NCBI RefSeq assembly: GCF_001424345.1
Contig: NZ_LMPF01000021.1
Location: forward strand, 656,635-720,634
DNA length: 64,000 nucleotides
Direction: 5' to 3'
Origin: Burkholderia sp. Leaf177
GTDB taxonomy: Bacteria > Pseudomonadota > Gammaproteobacteria > Burkholderiales > Burkholderiaceae
Below, in pieces: positions 48,505 to 57,436 of this stretch; position 1 is the stretch's first letter, and the number at the start of each line of letters is the position of its first letter. The position numbers and the translations under genes are program-made. The notes beneath the pieces were generated by a model. The model ran no database searches and had not been told where the DNA came from. It saw only the letters and a program-made list of their open reading frames with translations.

Positions 48505-49602
48505 ATGCCTCGACACTTTCCATTTCGGCTTCAAATGTCCGCGAAACCTCCCCGCTTCGGCATCTGGGCGCTCGTCCACGGCAGCCGTGCAGCGCTTCAA
48601 GATCCCGACGAGCCTTACGATGCTTCCTGGGCTCGCAATCGCAACCTGATCCTTGAAGCCGAACGTCTCGGCTTCGATGCCACGCTGATTGCGCAGCACA
48701 CGATCAATCCCCACGATGAAAATCTCGACCAGCTCGAAGCGTGGACGGCATCGGCGGCGATCGCGGCGCTGACCACGCGCATCGAGATCATCACGGCAAT
48801 CAAGCCTTATCTCTATCATCCGGTCGTGCTCGCGAAAATGGCGCTGCAGATCGAGGAAATCAGCGGCGGGCGTTTCGCGCTCAATCTCGTCAACGCATGG
48901 AACCGGCCGGAACTGGCGAAGGCCGGTATCGGCTTCGCGGAACACGACGAACGTTACGCCTACGGCCACGAATGGATCAGCGTGGTGAGCGCGCTTTTGC
49001 GCGGCGAACGCACGACCTTCAAGGGCCGTCATTTCAATGTCGAAGACTACCTGCTGCGGCCGGCAAGCGCGTATCGCGAGCGTCCGCGAATCTATGTGGG
49101 CGGCGAATCCGAGCCGGCGCGCGCGCTGGTCGCGGACAAAGGCGATGTCTGGTTCATCAACGGCCAGCCGCTAGATGACGTGAAGCATCTGATCGCCGAT
49201 GTCGCCGCTCGCCAACGTCAAGGCGCCGCGCTACGGTTCGGGTTATCGGCGTTCGTGATCGCGCGCGAGACGGAAGCCGAAGCGCAGGATCATCTTGATC
49301 ACCTCTTCGAACTCGCTGCGAAAGATGCGCCGTTGCGCGCCATCGTGAAGCAGAATAGCGATCCGAAAACGGTGATGCACCAGACCTTCAGCAAGTCGGC
49401 GCGAGTGGGAACGAACGGCGGCACGGCCGCGGGTCTGGTCGGAAGTTACGCGACGGTCGCTGAGCGCATCGTGGAGTTTCATCGGGCGGGGATCGAATTG
49501 TTCATGCTGCAATTCCAGCCTTTCGAATCCGATATGCGCCGCTTCGCCGAAGAGGTCATTCCGCGCGTGCGCGAGCTTTCGGCAGCGCGGAAATCTCAGT
49601 AA
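48505..49602 (+). CDS. LLM-class flavin-dependent monooxygenase (SsuD/SfnG-like)
   Basis: 365 residues (an ATG at 48535 would give 355). The luciferase-like barrel has WARNRNLILEAERLGFDATLIAQHTINPHD, TRIEIITAIKPYLYHPVVLAKMALQIEEISGGRFALNLVNAW and RPRIYVGGESEPARALVADKGD. This is the branch of FMNH2-dependent sulfonate/dimethylsulfone monooxygenases, which need a separate flavin reductase; none is adjacent. It overlaps the convergent PNPOx-fold gene by 7 bp. Confidence 0.88.
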   Translation: MPRHFPFRLQMSAKPPRFGIWALVHGSRAALQDPDEPYDASWARNRNLILEAERLGFDATLIAQHTINPHDENLDQLEAWTASAAIAALTTRIEIITAIKPYLYHPVVLAKMALQIEEISGGRFALNLVNAWNRPELAKAGIGFAEHDERYAYGHEWISVVSALLRGERTTFKGRHFNVEDYLLRPASAYRERPRIYVGGESEPARALVADKGDVWFINGQPLDDVKHLIADVAARQRQGAALRFGLSAFVIARETEAEAQDHLDHLFELAAKDAPLRAIVKQNSDPKTVMHQTFSKSARVGTNGGTAAGLVGSYATVAERIVEFHRAGIELFMLQFQPFESDMRRFAEEVIPRVRELSAARKSQ

Positions 49603-50201
49603 AGGTCAGTCTTCAGACGGCCGGGAAGGGCGCGATCGTAGGCATCGGCATCGAAACCGCTGTCGCTCACGTTCTTGAGCATTGCGCCGGCGCTCGGCAA
49701 GCTCGCCCGATCCACGTGCTTGTCCGCATTCCACAAGTCCGATCGCACGACCGCCTTCGAGCAATGGAAATAAACCGACTCCACGTGCACCAGGATCACC
49801 GTGCGCGGCGGCTTGCCGTTCACGCTGAATGAAGCAAGCAGATCGCTGTCGTCGGCAATCGATGCGCGCCCGTTCACCCGCATCATTTCTCCCGCTCCCG
49901 GCACGAGGAACAGCAACGCAATGCGCGGGTCGTGCACGAGATTCCTGAGTGTATCGATGCGGTTATTGCCCGGGCGATCCGGAATGGCGAGCGTGTGTGG
50001 ATCGAGAATACGCACGAAGCCGGTGGCGTCGCCTTTGGGCGAACAATCGAGTCCGTCTTCCCCCGCCGAAGCCAGCATGACGAAGGGCGATGCAAGAATG
50101 AACGCGGCGTAGTCTTCGCTGATGTACGAGATTTCCTTGCGCACGGATCGCTCGTTCGGTTTTCCGTAGATGTTTTCCAGCTCTTCGACGTTCGTCAGCA
50201 T
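49596..50201 (-). CDS. Pyridoxamine 5'-phosphate oxidase-fold flavoprotein
   Basis: 201 residues from the ATG at 50201. Split-barrel motifs include FVMLASAGEDGLDCSPKGDATGFVRI, LAIPDRPGNNRIDTLRNLVHDPRIALLFLVPG and MRVNGRASIADD, typical of the MSMEG_1061-type PPOX subfamily. ILVHVESVYFHCSKAVVRSDLW lines the C-terminal flavin site. The protein may bind FMN, F420 or haem; it is probably not the vitamin B6 enzyme PdxH. It might be functionally linked to the convergent flavin monooxygenase, but the opposite strand argues against an operon. Confidence 0.85.
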   Translation of the reverse strand: MLTNVEELENIYGKPNERSVRKEISYISEDYAAFILASPFVMLASAGEDGLDCSPKGDATGFVRILDPHTLAIPDRPGNNRIDTLRNLVHDPRIALLFLVPGAGEMMRVNGRASIADDSDLLASFSVNGKPPRTVILVHVESVYFHCSKAVVRSDLWNADKHVDRASLPSAGAMLKNVSDSGFDADAYDRALPGRLKTDLY

Positions 50202-50279
50202 GGCCGTGGTCCGTGAGTGCTTATCCGCGTAGATTAGCACTCGAATACGGCATCAACGCGACACCACGGGTTCACGCCT

Positions 50280-50294
50280 CGCAGGCAACCTGCG
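50280..50294 (-). terminator. Short hairpin just after the MHS transporter gene
   Basis: CGCAGG, CAA and CCTGCG form a 6-bp stem three bases past the transporter stop on the minus strand. No U-tract follows, so termination is tentative. Confidence 0.35.
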
Positions 50295-50297
50295 CTG

Positions 50298-51611
50298 TCA
50301 ATCCAGCGCTTTCTGGAACGTTTCGTCCATGCATGCAACCGCGATCAGGCCGAGCGCACCGCAGCCGATCACATACCACGCCGGCGCGAGCACGCTGCCC
50401 GTCACGATGATCAACGACGTCACGAAGAACTGCGCAAAGCCGCCGAAAACCGCTACGCCGAAGCTATACACCACGGCGCCGCCCGTCGCGCGGACGGATC
50501 GTGGAAAGAGTTCGCCGAGCATGGCGCCCACGCCGCCGATGTTGATCGCGTGAACCGCCGACAGCAGCGCGACCACGGTGATCAGTGTGCTGGCCGTTGG
50601 CCACTTGTTCAGCGCGACAAACGCCGGATAGATTGCGAGCATGAGGATGATTCGCGTTATTTGCGCAAGCGGTTTGCGTCCAAACCTGTCGGTCAGGTAA
50701 CCACCGAACGGCGCCAGCACGAAGATGATCGCGCCCGACAAACATCCCGAAAGCATGGCTGTTGCCGGCGGCAGACCGAGCGTCTTCACGCCGTAAATAG
50801 ACAGATAAAACACGATGATGAAATGCGCCGCCGTCCCGGCGATCGTCAGGCCGAGCCCCGTTAAAAGCGCGCGGCGATGGTTGCGGATTACATCGATGAG
50901 AGGAAGTTTTGGCGGCTTTGGCAAGAGCGTGCGCGGCGGTTCTTCTTCGAGCGTATGACGCAACCACCAGCCGACCGGCACGATCAAGGTGCCGATGACG
51001 AACGGCACGCGCCATCCCCAGTTTTCGAGTTGCGCGGGCGTGAGGCTGGCCGTCAGCGCGACGCCGGTCAGTGCACCGGCAAGCGCTGCCAATCCCTGGC
51101 TCGCGAACTGCCACGCTGCATAAAAGCCGCGCCGGTTGGGCGGCGCCTGCTCGATCAACAATGTAGTCGACGCTCCCACTTCGCCGCCCGCCGAGAATCC
51201 CTGTATCAGCCGCGCGATCACCAGGATCATCGGCCCCGCGACGCCCGCTTGCGCGTAGGTCGGCGCGACCGCGATCATCGCGGTGCCCAGAGCCATCAGG
51301 CCGAGCGTGAGGATCATCGCTTTCTTGCGTCCCGCACGGTCCGCATACATGCCGATCAACAATCCGCCGACCGGCCGCGTGAAAAAGCCGACACCGAAGC
51401 TTGCGACCGCGAGCAGCAATTGTCCGACCGGATCGTGCACCGGGAAAAACAGCTTGCCGATTACGAGCGCGAAGAATCCGTAGACGGTGAAGTCGTAGAA
51501 CTCCAGCGCGTTGCCCACGGCCGCCGCGGTGACAATCCGCGCCCGGCTCTGCTTGCGCGCCGGAATGACGCCCGTTGCCACGTCGATATCGCGTAATGAA
51601 GGAATGCCCAT
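50298..51611 (-). CDS. MFS transporter, metabolite:H+ symporter (MHS) family
   Basis: 437 residues from the ATG at 51611; an in-frame extension upstream overlaps the M20 gene and is not credible. MHS features are VTAAAVGNALEFYDFTVYGFFALVIGKLFFP in helix 1, YADRAGRKKAMILTLGLMALGTAMIA and RLIQGFSAGGEVGASTTLLIEQAP. The family imports organic acids, shikimate, proline or betaine with protons. It lies 68 bp downstream of the M20 amidohydrolase gene, so it may import an N-acyl amino acid or a product of that enzyme. Confidence 0.92.
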   Translation of the reverse strand: MGIPSLRDIDVATGVIPARKQSRARIVTAAAVGNALEFYDFTVYGFFALVIGKLFFPVHDPVGQLLLAVASFGVGFFTRPVGGLLIGMYADRAGRKKAMILTLGLMALGTAMIAVAPTYAQAGVAGPMILVIARLIQGFSAGGEVGASTTLLIEQAPPNRRGFYAAWQFASQGLAALAGALTGVALTASLTPAQLENWGWRVPFVIGTLIVPVGWWLRHTLEEEPPRTLLPKPPKLPLIDVIRNHRRALLTGLGLTIAGTAAHFIIVFYLSIYGVKTLGLPPATAMLSGCLSGAIIFVLAPFGGYLTDRFGRKPLAQITRIILMLAIYPAFVALNKWPTASTLITVVALLSAVHAINIGGVGAMLGELFPRSVRATGGAVVYSFGVAVFGGFAQFFVTSLIIVTGSVLAPAWYVIGCGALGLIAVACMDETFQKALD

Positions 51612-51679
51612 GATTTTCTCGATGCGCGGTGCTGCGAATAGGGATGTCGTACGCCTTGGTCGGCTACTTGGTCGGCAAC

Positions 51680-52861
51680 TTAGTCGGCTAAATACGCTTC
51701 GGCCAGCCGTACCCAGTAGCTCGCGCCAATGGCCAGCACGTCGTCGTTGAAGTCGTAGCCCGGGTTGTGGACCATGCAACTGCCTTTGCCTTCCATTCCG
51801 TTGCCAATCCACGCATACGAACCCGGCACAACCTGCAGCATGTAGGCAAAATCCTCGCTGCCCATCAACGGCGTGGCGTTGGTATCGACGCGTTGCGCGC
51901 CGAGCATTTTCGTGGCGACATCGGCGGCAAATGCCGTTGGGTCGGCGTGATTGAACAACACCGGATAACCCCATTCGTAGTCGATATCCGCCTCCACGCC
52001 GAACGCCGTGGCCTGGGCGCGCACGAGCGTTGCGATGCGATCGCGCAAGAGTTCGCGCACGGCGGGATCAAGCGCGCGGATCGAAAGTTTCATCTCGGCG
52101 GTCTGCGGAATCACGTTGAAGGTGTCGCCGGCCTTCACGCTGCCAACCGATATCACCGCCGACTTCTGTGAATCCACTTCTCGCGCCACGATGCTCTGCA
52201 ACGCCAGGATGATCGCGCCGACCGCCGGCATGGGATCGCGCGCGAGATGCGGCAACGCGCCGTGGCCGCCAAGGCCGCGCAAGACGATGGTCGCGCGATC
52301 CGCCGACGCCATCGCGGGACCGGCGCAAAAGTTCATGCCGCCTGCTTCAAAGCCCGGCATGTTGTGCAGGCCGAAGATGGCGTCGCAGGGAAATCGCTCG
52401 AACAGCCCGTCTTCGATCATCACGCGCGCGCCGCCGTAGCTTTCCTCAGCCGGCTGGAAAATCACCGTGAGCGTCCCCGAGAATTGCCGGCTCTCCGCCA
52501 GATACCGTGCCGCGCACAGCAGCATGGCCGTGTGGCCGTCGTGACCGCACGCGTGCATGGTTTTCGGCACCGCGCTTGTATAAGGAAGGCCGGTCGCTTC
52601 CTCGATAGGCAGCGCGTCCATGTCGGCACGCAAGCCAATACGCATCTTGCCGGCGCCATGCTTAAGCACGCCGACCACGCCTGTTTTGCCGACGCCGCGC
52701 GTGACTTCATAGCCCCAATCGGCGAGCAGGCCAGCGACGAGATCGCTCGTTGCCTGTTCCTCGAAAGCGAGTTCGGGATGCGCGTGAATCTTCCTGCGAA
52801 CGGCGATGAACTCTGGCGCAATGGCGGCAATGCCGGGAATGACGGGATCGACTGACAACAT
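51680..52861 (-). CDS. M20-family metal-dependent amidohydrolase (hippurate hydrolase type)
   Basis: 393 residues. The N-terminal part IRRKIHAHPELAFEEQATSDLVAGLLADWG and the metal-binding MHACGHDGHTAMLLCAARYLAESR are typical of M20D. The second metal glutamates are in IFQPAEESYGGARVMIEDGLF, and a late histidine in GSCMVHNPGYDFNDD. The middle contains the dimerisation domain with the lid GHGALPHLARDPMPAVGAIIL. The enzyme cleaves the amide of N-acyl or N-aroyl amino acids such as hippurate, or indole-acetyl conjugates. It is divergent from a LysR regulator and upstream of an MHS transporter. Confidence 0.92.
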   Translation of the reverse strand: MLSVDPVIPGIAAIAPEFIAVRRKIHAHPELAFEEQATSDLVAGLLADWGYEVTRGVGKTGVVGVLKHGAGKMRIGLRADMDALPIEEATGLPYTSAVPKTMHACGHDGHTAMLLCAARYLAESRQFSGTLTVIFQPAEESYGGARVMIEDGLFERFPCDAIFGLHNMPGFEAGGMNFCAGPAMASADRATIVLRGLGGHGALPHLARDPMPAVGAIILALQSIVAREVDSQKSAVISVGSVKAGDTFNVIPQTAEMKLSIRALDPAVRELLRDRIATLVRAQATAFGVEADIDYEWGYPVLFNHADPTAFAADVATKMLGAQRVDTNATPLMGSEDFAYMLQVVPGSYAWIGNGMEGKGSCMVHNPGYDFNDDVLAIGASYWVRLAEAYLAD

Positions 52862-53003
52862 GACACGCTCCTTGAAGACGGGTGACTAACACCGGTCAAG
52901 CATATAAAGTCCGGGAGCAAACCAGAAGACAGCTAATTAAATTTGCGACTACCTTGGGTTGTCGGTAGAAACCCGGATTTGTCGCTAAAGAGATCCGACG
53001 CAG
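52862..53003. promoter_or_regulatory. Shared promoter region of the M20 and LysR genes
   Basis: CTACC (52949-52953) and GGTAG (52964-52968) form a 5-bp inverted repeat with a 10-base spacer. That is roughly the dyad length of a LysR box, and it lies 36-55 bp from the LysR start. An AT-rich stretch at 52933-52943 lies between it and the M20 gene. Confidence 0.35.
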
Positions 53004-53954
53004 ATGAAATACCATCAATTGCGAGCATTCCTGACGGTCGCCGAACAGGGCAGCATTCGCGCGGCGGCGCGCAGCCTGCATCTTTCGCAAGCCGCGTTGA
53101 CCAAGGCGTTGAAAGAACTCGAACAGGACCTCGGCGTCCCGCTTGTCCTGCGCACCGCGCGCGGCGTGCAACTCACCGCGTTCGGGCAGCGGCTGCGAAT
53201 TCGCGGGCAGATGGTGACGAGCGAAATGCGTCGCGCGGAAGACGACATCGCGCACATGAAAGGCGAGCTGACCGGAAGCGTCGCCGCGGCCATCACGCCG
53301 AGCGCGGCGTTATCGATACTGCCGAAAGCGTTCCAGATCTTCCGCGAGAAGATGCCCAACGCGCGCGTGAGTTTTATAGAAGGATTTCCGGGCGTGGCGC
53401 TGCCGCGTTTGCGCGATGGCTCGCTGGATTTCGTCGTGGCCGTCGTCAAGCCGGAACGTCTTGGTCCGGAGTTCGATTACATCGAAATGTACGAGAGCAC
53501 GTCGGTGATCGTCGCCCGCGAAGGTCATCCGCTTGCGCGCTGTACGACGCTCGACGGACTTATCGATGCCGAATGGCTGCTCAATCCGTCGCCCGAAAGC
53601 TCGACGCGCGAACTGCTCGATTTTTTTGCCCAGCGCGGATTGCCGGAGCCGAAGCGGGTGATCGAGTGTCCGAGCTTCGTGATCGCGCACGGGCTTTTGC
53701 GCGGCTCGGACACCATCGCGGCTTTGCCCGCGCCGCTGCTGGATCACCCGTGGGTGGGCGATGGTCTCGCCGTGCTGCCAATAAACGATCTGCCGCCGGC
53801 CATTGCGATTGGCGTGGTGACGCGCCGCGACAGTCCGCTGACGCCAGCGGCATCGCTCCTGGTCGAATGCCTGCAGGACGTGGTTGCGCTGCGCCGCACG
53901 CTTATTTCACGAGATGCAGGCCCTTTGCCAGCACGACACCTTTCTCGCGATTGA
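53004..53954 (+). CDS. LysR-family transcriptional regulator
   Basis: 316 residues. The N-terminal helix-turn-helix is FLTVAEQGSIRAAARSLHLSQAALTKALKELEQDLGVPLVLRTARGVQLTAFG, followed by the substrate-binding domain with FIEGFPGVALPRLRDGSLDFVVAVVKPERL. This pattern is close to the AbgR/TdcA-like branch of regulators. It is divergent from the M20 amidohydrolase and the MHS transporter genes, the likely targets. Its 3' end overlaps the convergent hypothetical gene by 53 bp. Confidence 0.92.
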   Translation: MKYHQLRAFLTVAEQGSIRAAARSLHLSQAALTKALKELEQDLGVPLVLRTARGVQLTAFGQRLRIRGQMVTSEMRRAEDDIAHMKGELTGSVAAAITPSAALSILPKAFQIFREKMPNARVSFIEGFPGVALPRLRDGSLDFVVAVVKPERLGPEFDYIEMYESTSVIVAREGHPLARCTTLDGLIDAEWLLNPSPESSTRELLDFFAQRGLPEPKRVIECPSFVIAHGLLRGSDTIAALPAPLLDHPWVGDGLAVLPINDLPPAIAIGVVTRRDSPLTPAASLLVECLQDVVALRRTLISRDAGPLPARHLSRD

Positions 53955-54702
53955 TGAGCCAGACATCGCCTACATTCGCGTGAAGTGTCGCGGTGCGCGT
54001 GGTGATGTCCGTGGGTTCTTCGTTGGTCGGATCGCTATGTTCGATGGTTTCGGTGAGGTAAGGCGGCACCACGCGGCAGATCAGGACGAGCGCGAGATCG
54101 CCATCGCCCGCAGCTTCGAACGCCGCCTCCGATAACCCGAAGCGCCCGCGCACGCTGGTCTTGTTGTGTTTGCCGGCGGTCGTATCGAGTTCGATCACAT
54201 CGACATTCTGGATATACCCCTTCGCCTTCGCTTCCGCCGCGACGACGAGCTTGCGCCCGCGCGGGCCCATGATTGTTTTCTTCAGCACGACGGCGTCCGG
54301 GTGATCGCTGTCGGAGAGGTCCACGTCGACGGTCATGACGTGGATCTTCGAGCGGTACCTGATGCCATACGGCGCCGGGACCACGAATGCGAGGTCGCGG
54401 CTGAGCTTTGCGTCGTTTATAGCGGGATCGTGAAGCGTCTTGGGCAGCGCCGTGCCAATCAGGTCTTCCACGCGATGAGCAAACGTGCGCGTTTTTCCGG
54501 GCGTGAGCTTGTGGGCAAGCGCGTCCCTGACGGACACGGGATCGTCGCCGGTAAAACCTGGCGTGATGGTTACATCGACGGTTGCCGCCGAGGCCGAGGT
54601 CGGCGTTACGCCGCTGGCGGGCTGCCCGCGCGCTCCCGCCGATAAACACAAAAGCACGCAGGCGGCGTACAAGCTCGCTTGCCTGAATGGCTGAAGACGC
54701 AT
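53902..54702 (-). CDS. Exported protein of unknown function
   Basis: 266 residues from the ATG at 54702, with GGGAG eight bases upstream. A signal peptide of about 27 residues (FRQASLYAACVLLCLSAGARGQ) leads a mature protein with no cysteines in recognisable motifs. The mature part is rich in beta-type sequence (YGIRYRSKIHVMTVDVDLSDSD; KKTIMGPRGRKLVVAAEAKAKGYIQNVDVIEL). I recognise no domain. The last 18 codons are encoded opposite the end of the LysR gene, an unusually long convergent overlap. Confidence 0.75.
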   Translation of the reverse strand: MRLQPFRQASLYAACVLLCLSAGARGQPASGVTPTSASAATVDVTITPGFTGDDPVSVRDALAHKLTPGKTRTFAHRVEDLIGTALPKTLHDPAINDAKLSRDLAFVVPAPYGIRYRSKIHVMTVDVDLSDSDHPDAVVLKKTIMGPRGRKLVVAAEAKAKGYIQNVDVIELDTTAGKHNKTSVRGRFGLSEAAFEAAGDGDLALVLICRVVPPYLTETIEHSDPTNEEPTDITTRTATLHANVGDVWLINREKGVVLAKGLHLVK

Positions 54703-54920
54703 TAGCAGACTCCCATGGACATGAACGCGGACCGCTGGCTGTCTTCGTGCTGCAAGTGCGGCACATGAGCTTGCAATTCTATTCGATGGTGCGTGGCGCA
54801 AATAAATCGGCCGCTTGCGGTGTAGAGTTTATTTAAATGCCGCGCGAGTGCGCCGGACGCTCAAGGATAAATCGATATGAAATCGCTAGTCATTTACGTG
54901 CTGGTCCGTGGGTCCGGCAA

Positions 54921-56069
54921 ATGAGCGGACCGCTGAAGGGAATCCGGATAGTCGAAATGGTCGGGCTCGGACCGTGCCCGTTCGCCGCGATGATGCTCGC
55001 CGACATGGGCGCCGAAGTGATCCGCATCGACCGCAAACCCACAGGCGGTCCGACGCCGTATCCCATGCAGGGCACGCGTTTCGATGTGATGGCGCGTGGC
55101 CGCCGTTCGCTGGCGCTCGATCTGAAGCAGCCGGAAGGTCGCGATCTGGCGCTGCATCTCATCGACCGAGCCGATGCGGTGATCGAAGGTTTTCGTCCCG
55201 GCGTGATGGAGCGGCTCGGGCTCGGACCGGATGTTTGCATCGAACGAAATCCGAAGCTGGTTTATGGCCGCGTGACCGGCTGGGGGCAGGACGGACCGCT
55301 TGCGAACGCCGCCGGCCACGATCTGAATTACATCGCGATGAGCGGCATGTTGCACGAGATCGGCGGCGGCGATGCACCTCCCGTGCCGCCCCTGAATCTG
55401 GTCGGCGACTTTGGCGGCGGCGGAATGATGCTCGCGTTCGGCGTGGTGTGCGCGCTGCTGGAAGCGCGCGGGTCGGGCAAGGGGCAAGTCATCGATGCCG
55501 CCATGGTCGAAGGCTCCGCGCTCCTCGGCGCGATGGTCTACGGCTACAAGGCATTCGGCGCGTGGACGCCCGAACGCGGCGCGGCCATGCTTTCCGGCGG
55601 CGCGCACTTCTACAACACGTACGCGTGCGCGGATGGCAAGTTCGTATCGGTTGGATCGATAGAGCCGCAGTTCTACGCGCTGTTGCTCGAGCTCTGCGAT
55701 ATCCACGATCCCGACTTCGATAACCACATGGACCGCAGCAAATGGCCGGCGCTGAAGACGAAGATCGCGACCATCTTCGCGACGAAATCGCGGCAGGCGT
55801 GGTGCGAGTTGATGGAGGGCACGGATGTGTGTTTCGCGCCCGTTCTCGACATGGACGACGCGCCTTCACACGCGCATAACCGGGCGCGCGGGACGTTCAT
55901 TGAACTCGATGGCGTGACGCAGCCGGCGCCCGCACCGCGCTTCAGCCGGACCGCGCCGGAGGTAACTGCGGCGCCGGCGAGTCCGGGGCAGCATACGGAG
56001 GAGATTCTTCAGAACTGGAATGTGCCGAAGGAGATGATTGAGGGTTTGCGGCGGAAGGGGGTTATTTAG
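54921..56069 (+). CDS. CaiB/BaiF-family protein, alpha-methylacyl-CoA racemase-like
   Basis: 382 residues from the ATG at 54921 (MSGPLKGIRIVEMVGLGPCPF). An upstream in-frame start at 54837 gives an unlikely N-terminus. The racemase-type active site is visible: the histidine in GWGQDGPLANAAGHDLNYIAMSGML near residue 125, and the aspartate in LNLVGDFGGGGMM near residue 155. This pair is the hallmark of AMACR. It would interconvert (R)- and (S)-2-methylacyl-CoAs. It is monocistronic, convergent with a glycosyltransferase gene, and without nearby beta-oxidation genes. Confidence 0.87.
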   Translation: MSGPLKGIRIVEMVGLGPCPFAAMMLADMGAEVIRIDRKPTGGPTPYPMQGTRFDVMARGRRSLALDLKQPEGRDLALHLIDRADAVIEGFRPGVMERLGLGPDVCIERNPKLVYGRVTGWGQDGPLANAAGHDLNYIAMSGMLHEIGGGDAPPVPPLNLVGDFGGGGMMLAFGVVCALLEARGSGKGQVIDAAMVEGSALLGAMVYGYKAFGAWTPERGAAMLSGGAHFYNTYACADGKFVSVGSIEPQFYALLLELCDIHDPDFDNHMDRSKWPALKTKIATIFATKSRQAWCELMEGTDVCFAPVLDMDDAPSHAHNRARGTFIELDGVTQPAPAPRFSRTAPEVTAAPASPGQHTEEILQNWNVPKEMIEGLRRKGVI

Positions 56070-56086
56070 CTTCAGCCAAAAGCCCT

Positions 56087-57184
56087 TCACTCCACCACAG
56101 CTTCCTCGACCACCTTCCGCCGTCCCACGACCGACTCGAAGAATTGCTCATAACGACGTCGGCATGCGCGCCAACCGAATTCATCGGTGGCGAGCGTGTT
56201 GGCCGAACTTGCCGCTGGCCACGATTCGCTGATCGAACGCACGATACCTGGAAGCTCGCTAATGTCATCGAAGAGATGGACGTTGTCGAACTTGTTCGCC
56301 GCCCATTTCATGAATGGCGTCGAGCGCGAGATCACCAGCGGGACGCGTCCGATCGCCTCGAAGAATGCGCCACTCACCAGCATGGAATCGGCGGCGTGCG
56401 GCAGGATGATCACGTCCGTATTCGCGACGTATTGCGCAAACTCGGCGTCCGAAAGGAACTTGGCGTCCAGATTCACCGCGCCCCGCAGCAAGCGCCGGTC
56501 GAGTATCTCGTTGAGCGTCGCGAGATAGGCCTCGGTGCCCTGACCCGCGATCTGCAGATTGCATTCGCTCGGCCAGTTCTCGAGAACGGCGTCGATCTGC
56601 TTATAAGGGCGGATCACGCCGAGCAGCGAGAACATCGGCTTGTCACTGGCGTTCTTCGGCGCAGTCGGAGATTGCCCCGGCGAATCCCAATAGAGCGGAT
56701 GAGGCAAATACGTGGCGTTGTACTTTTCTTCGAAGTTCGGCGCGTGGACCACGCGGAAATCCGCCAGGCGGCGAATGAACGACATCACCCGGCCGGCGAG
56801 CCGCCGGTTGAAGCCGGTTGTATCGTGAACGATGTGGTCGTGCACGAAATACACGGTCTTCGCTCTGGCGATCATGATCAGCGTGCAATAGAAAGCGAAA
56901 AGCAGGCTGCCTGAAATGCTGAACTGAGCGCGGCCTTTCTCGCGCTTGAATGGCCGATATTCAAGCCAGTGAAACACGAGAACGTTCTCCGGTTTAAAAA
57001 GCTGAACGAATCCGCCTTGTAGCAATCCTTTAATGGAAAGCGGCAAAACGTCGTAACCGATCTCGGTGAATAGACTCTTCTGAATCTCGATATAGCGATT
57101 GGTGTAATTCGTGAAAGGACACATCAGGATTTTTGTCCGCGATGCACCCGACGGTTTGCTGTCCTGGTTATTGATCTCTGGCAT
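56087..57184 (-). CDS. Glycosyltransferase, GT4-like fold
   Basis: 365 residues from the ATG at 57184. N-terminal domain features are MCPFTNYTNRYIEIQKSLFTEIGYDVLPLS and the acceptor-side YFVHDHIVHDTTGFNRRLAGRVMSFIRRLADFRVVHAPNF. The nucleotide-sugar domain has MFSLLGVIRPYKQIDAVLENW, LQIAGQGTEAYLATL and DVIILPHAADSMLVSGAFFEAIGRVPLVIS, in which the E of the EX7E-like motif is present. A single membrane-associated helix may occur near residue 100. It would add a sugar to a polysaccharide or lipid. No other polysaccharide gene is nearby, so the pathway is unknown. Confidence 0.78.
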   Translation of the reverse strand: MPEINNQDSKPSGASRTKILMCPFTNYTNRYIEIQKSLFTEIGYDVLPLSIKGLLQGGFVQLFKPENVLVFHWLEYRPFKREKGRAQFSISGSLLFAFYCTLIMIARAKTVYFVHDHIVHDTTGFNRRLAGRVMSFIRRLADFRVVHAPNFEEKYNATYLPHPLYWDSPGQSPTAPKNASDKPMFSLLGVIRPYKQIDAVLENWPSECNLQIAGQGTEAYLATLNEILDRRLLRGAVNLDAKFLSDAEFAQYVANTDVIILPHAADSMLVSGAFFEAIGRVPLVISRSTPFMKWAANKFDNVHLFDDISELPGIVRSISESWPAASSANTLATDEFGWRACRRRYEQFFESVVGRRKVVEEAVVE

Positions 57185-57394
57185 GTGCACGTATCCGGTT
57201 GGACTGATTCGAAGGGGATTGTCGCGAGCGTCCGCTGAACGGTAAGGCTCGCCGTTCGGGGCTGCGGATCGGTAAAACAATCTTCTTGGGAAGGCGCAAC
57301 GGCGACGCAACTATTTTGAATTGGCTTTAGCTTAACATCGGGAAAACCCGCGCGCTGTATCAGTTTGTATGTCCGATTAAGTCGAATCAATTAA

Positions 57395-57419
57395 TGGCCG
57401 ATTATGGTGGCCGATTATG
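57395..57419. repeat. Short tandem repeat upstream of the glycosyltransferase / downstream of the kinase
   Basis: TGGCCGATTATG occurs at 57395-57406 and again at 57408-57419, a 13-bp period. A degenerate copy TGTCCGATTAAG lies at 57369-57380. No gene is otherwise seen in 57185-57436. Confidence 0.5.
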
Positions 57420-57436
57420 TTGATTAACACGCGGCT

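Noticed and set aside
51612..51974. N-terminal extension of the MHS transporter frame
   Set aside because: It overlaps the M20 amidohydrolase gene on the same strand and has no transporter features.
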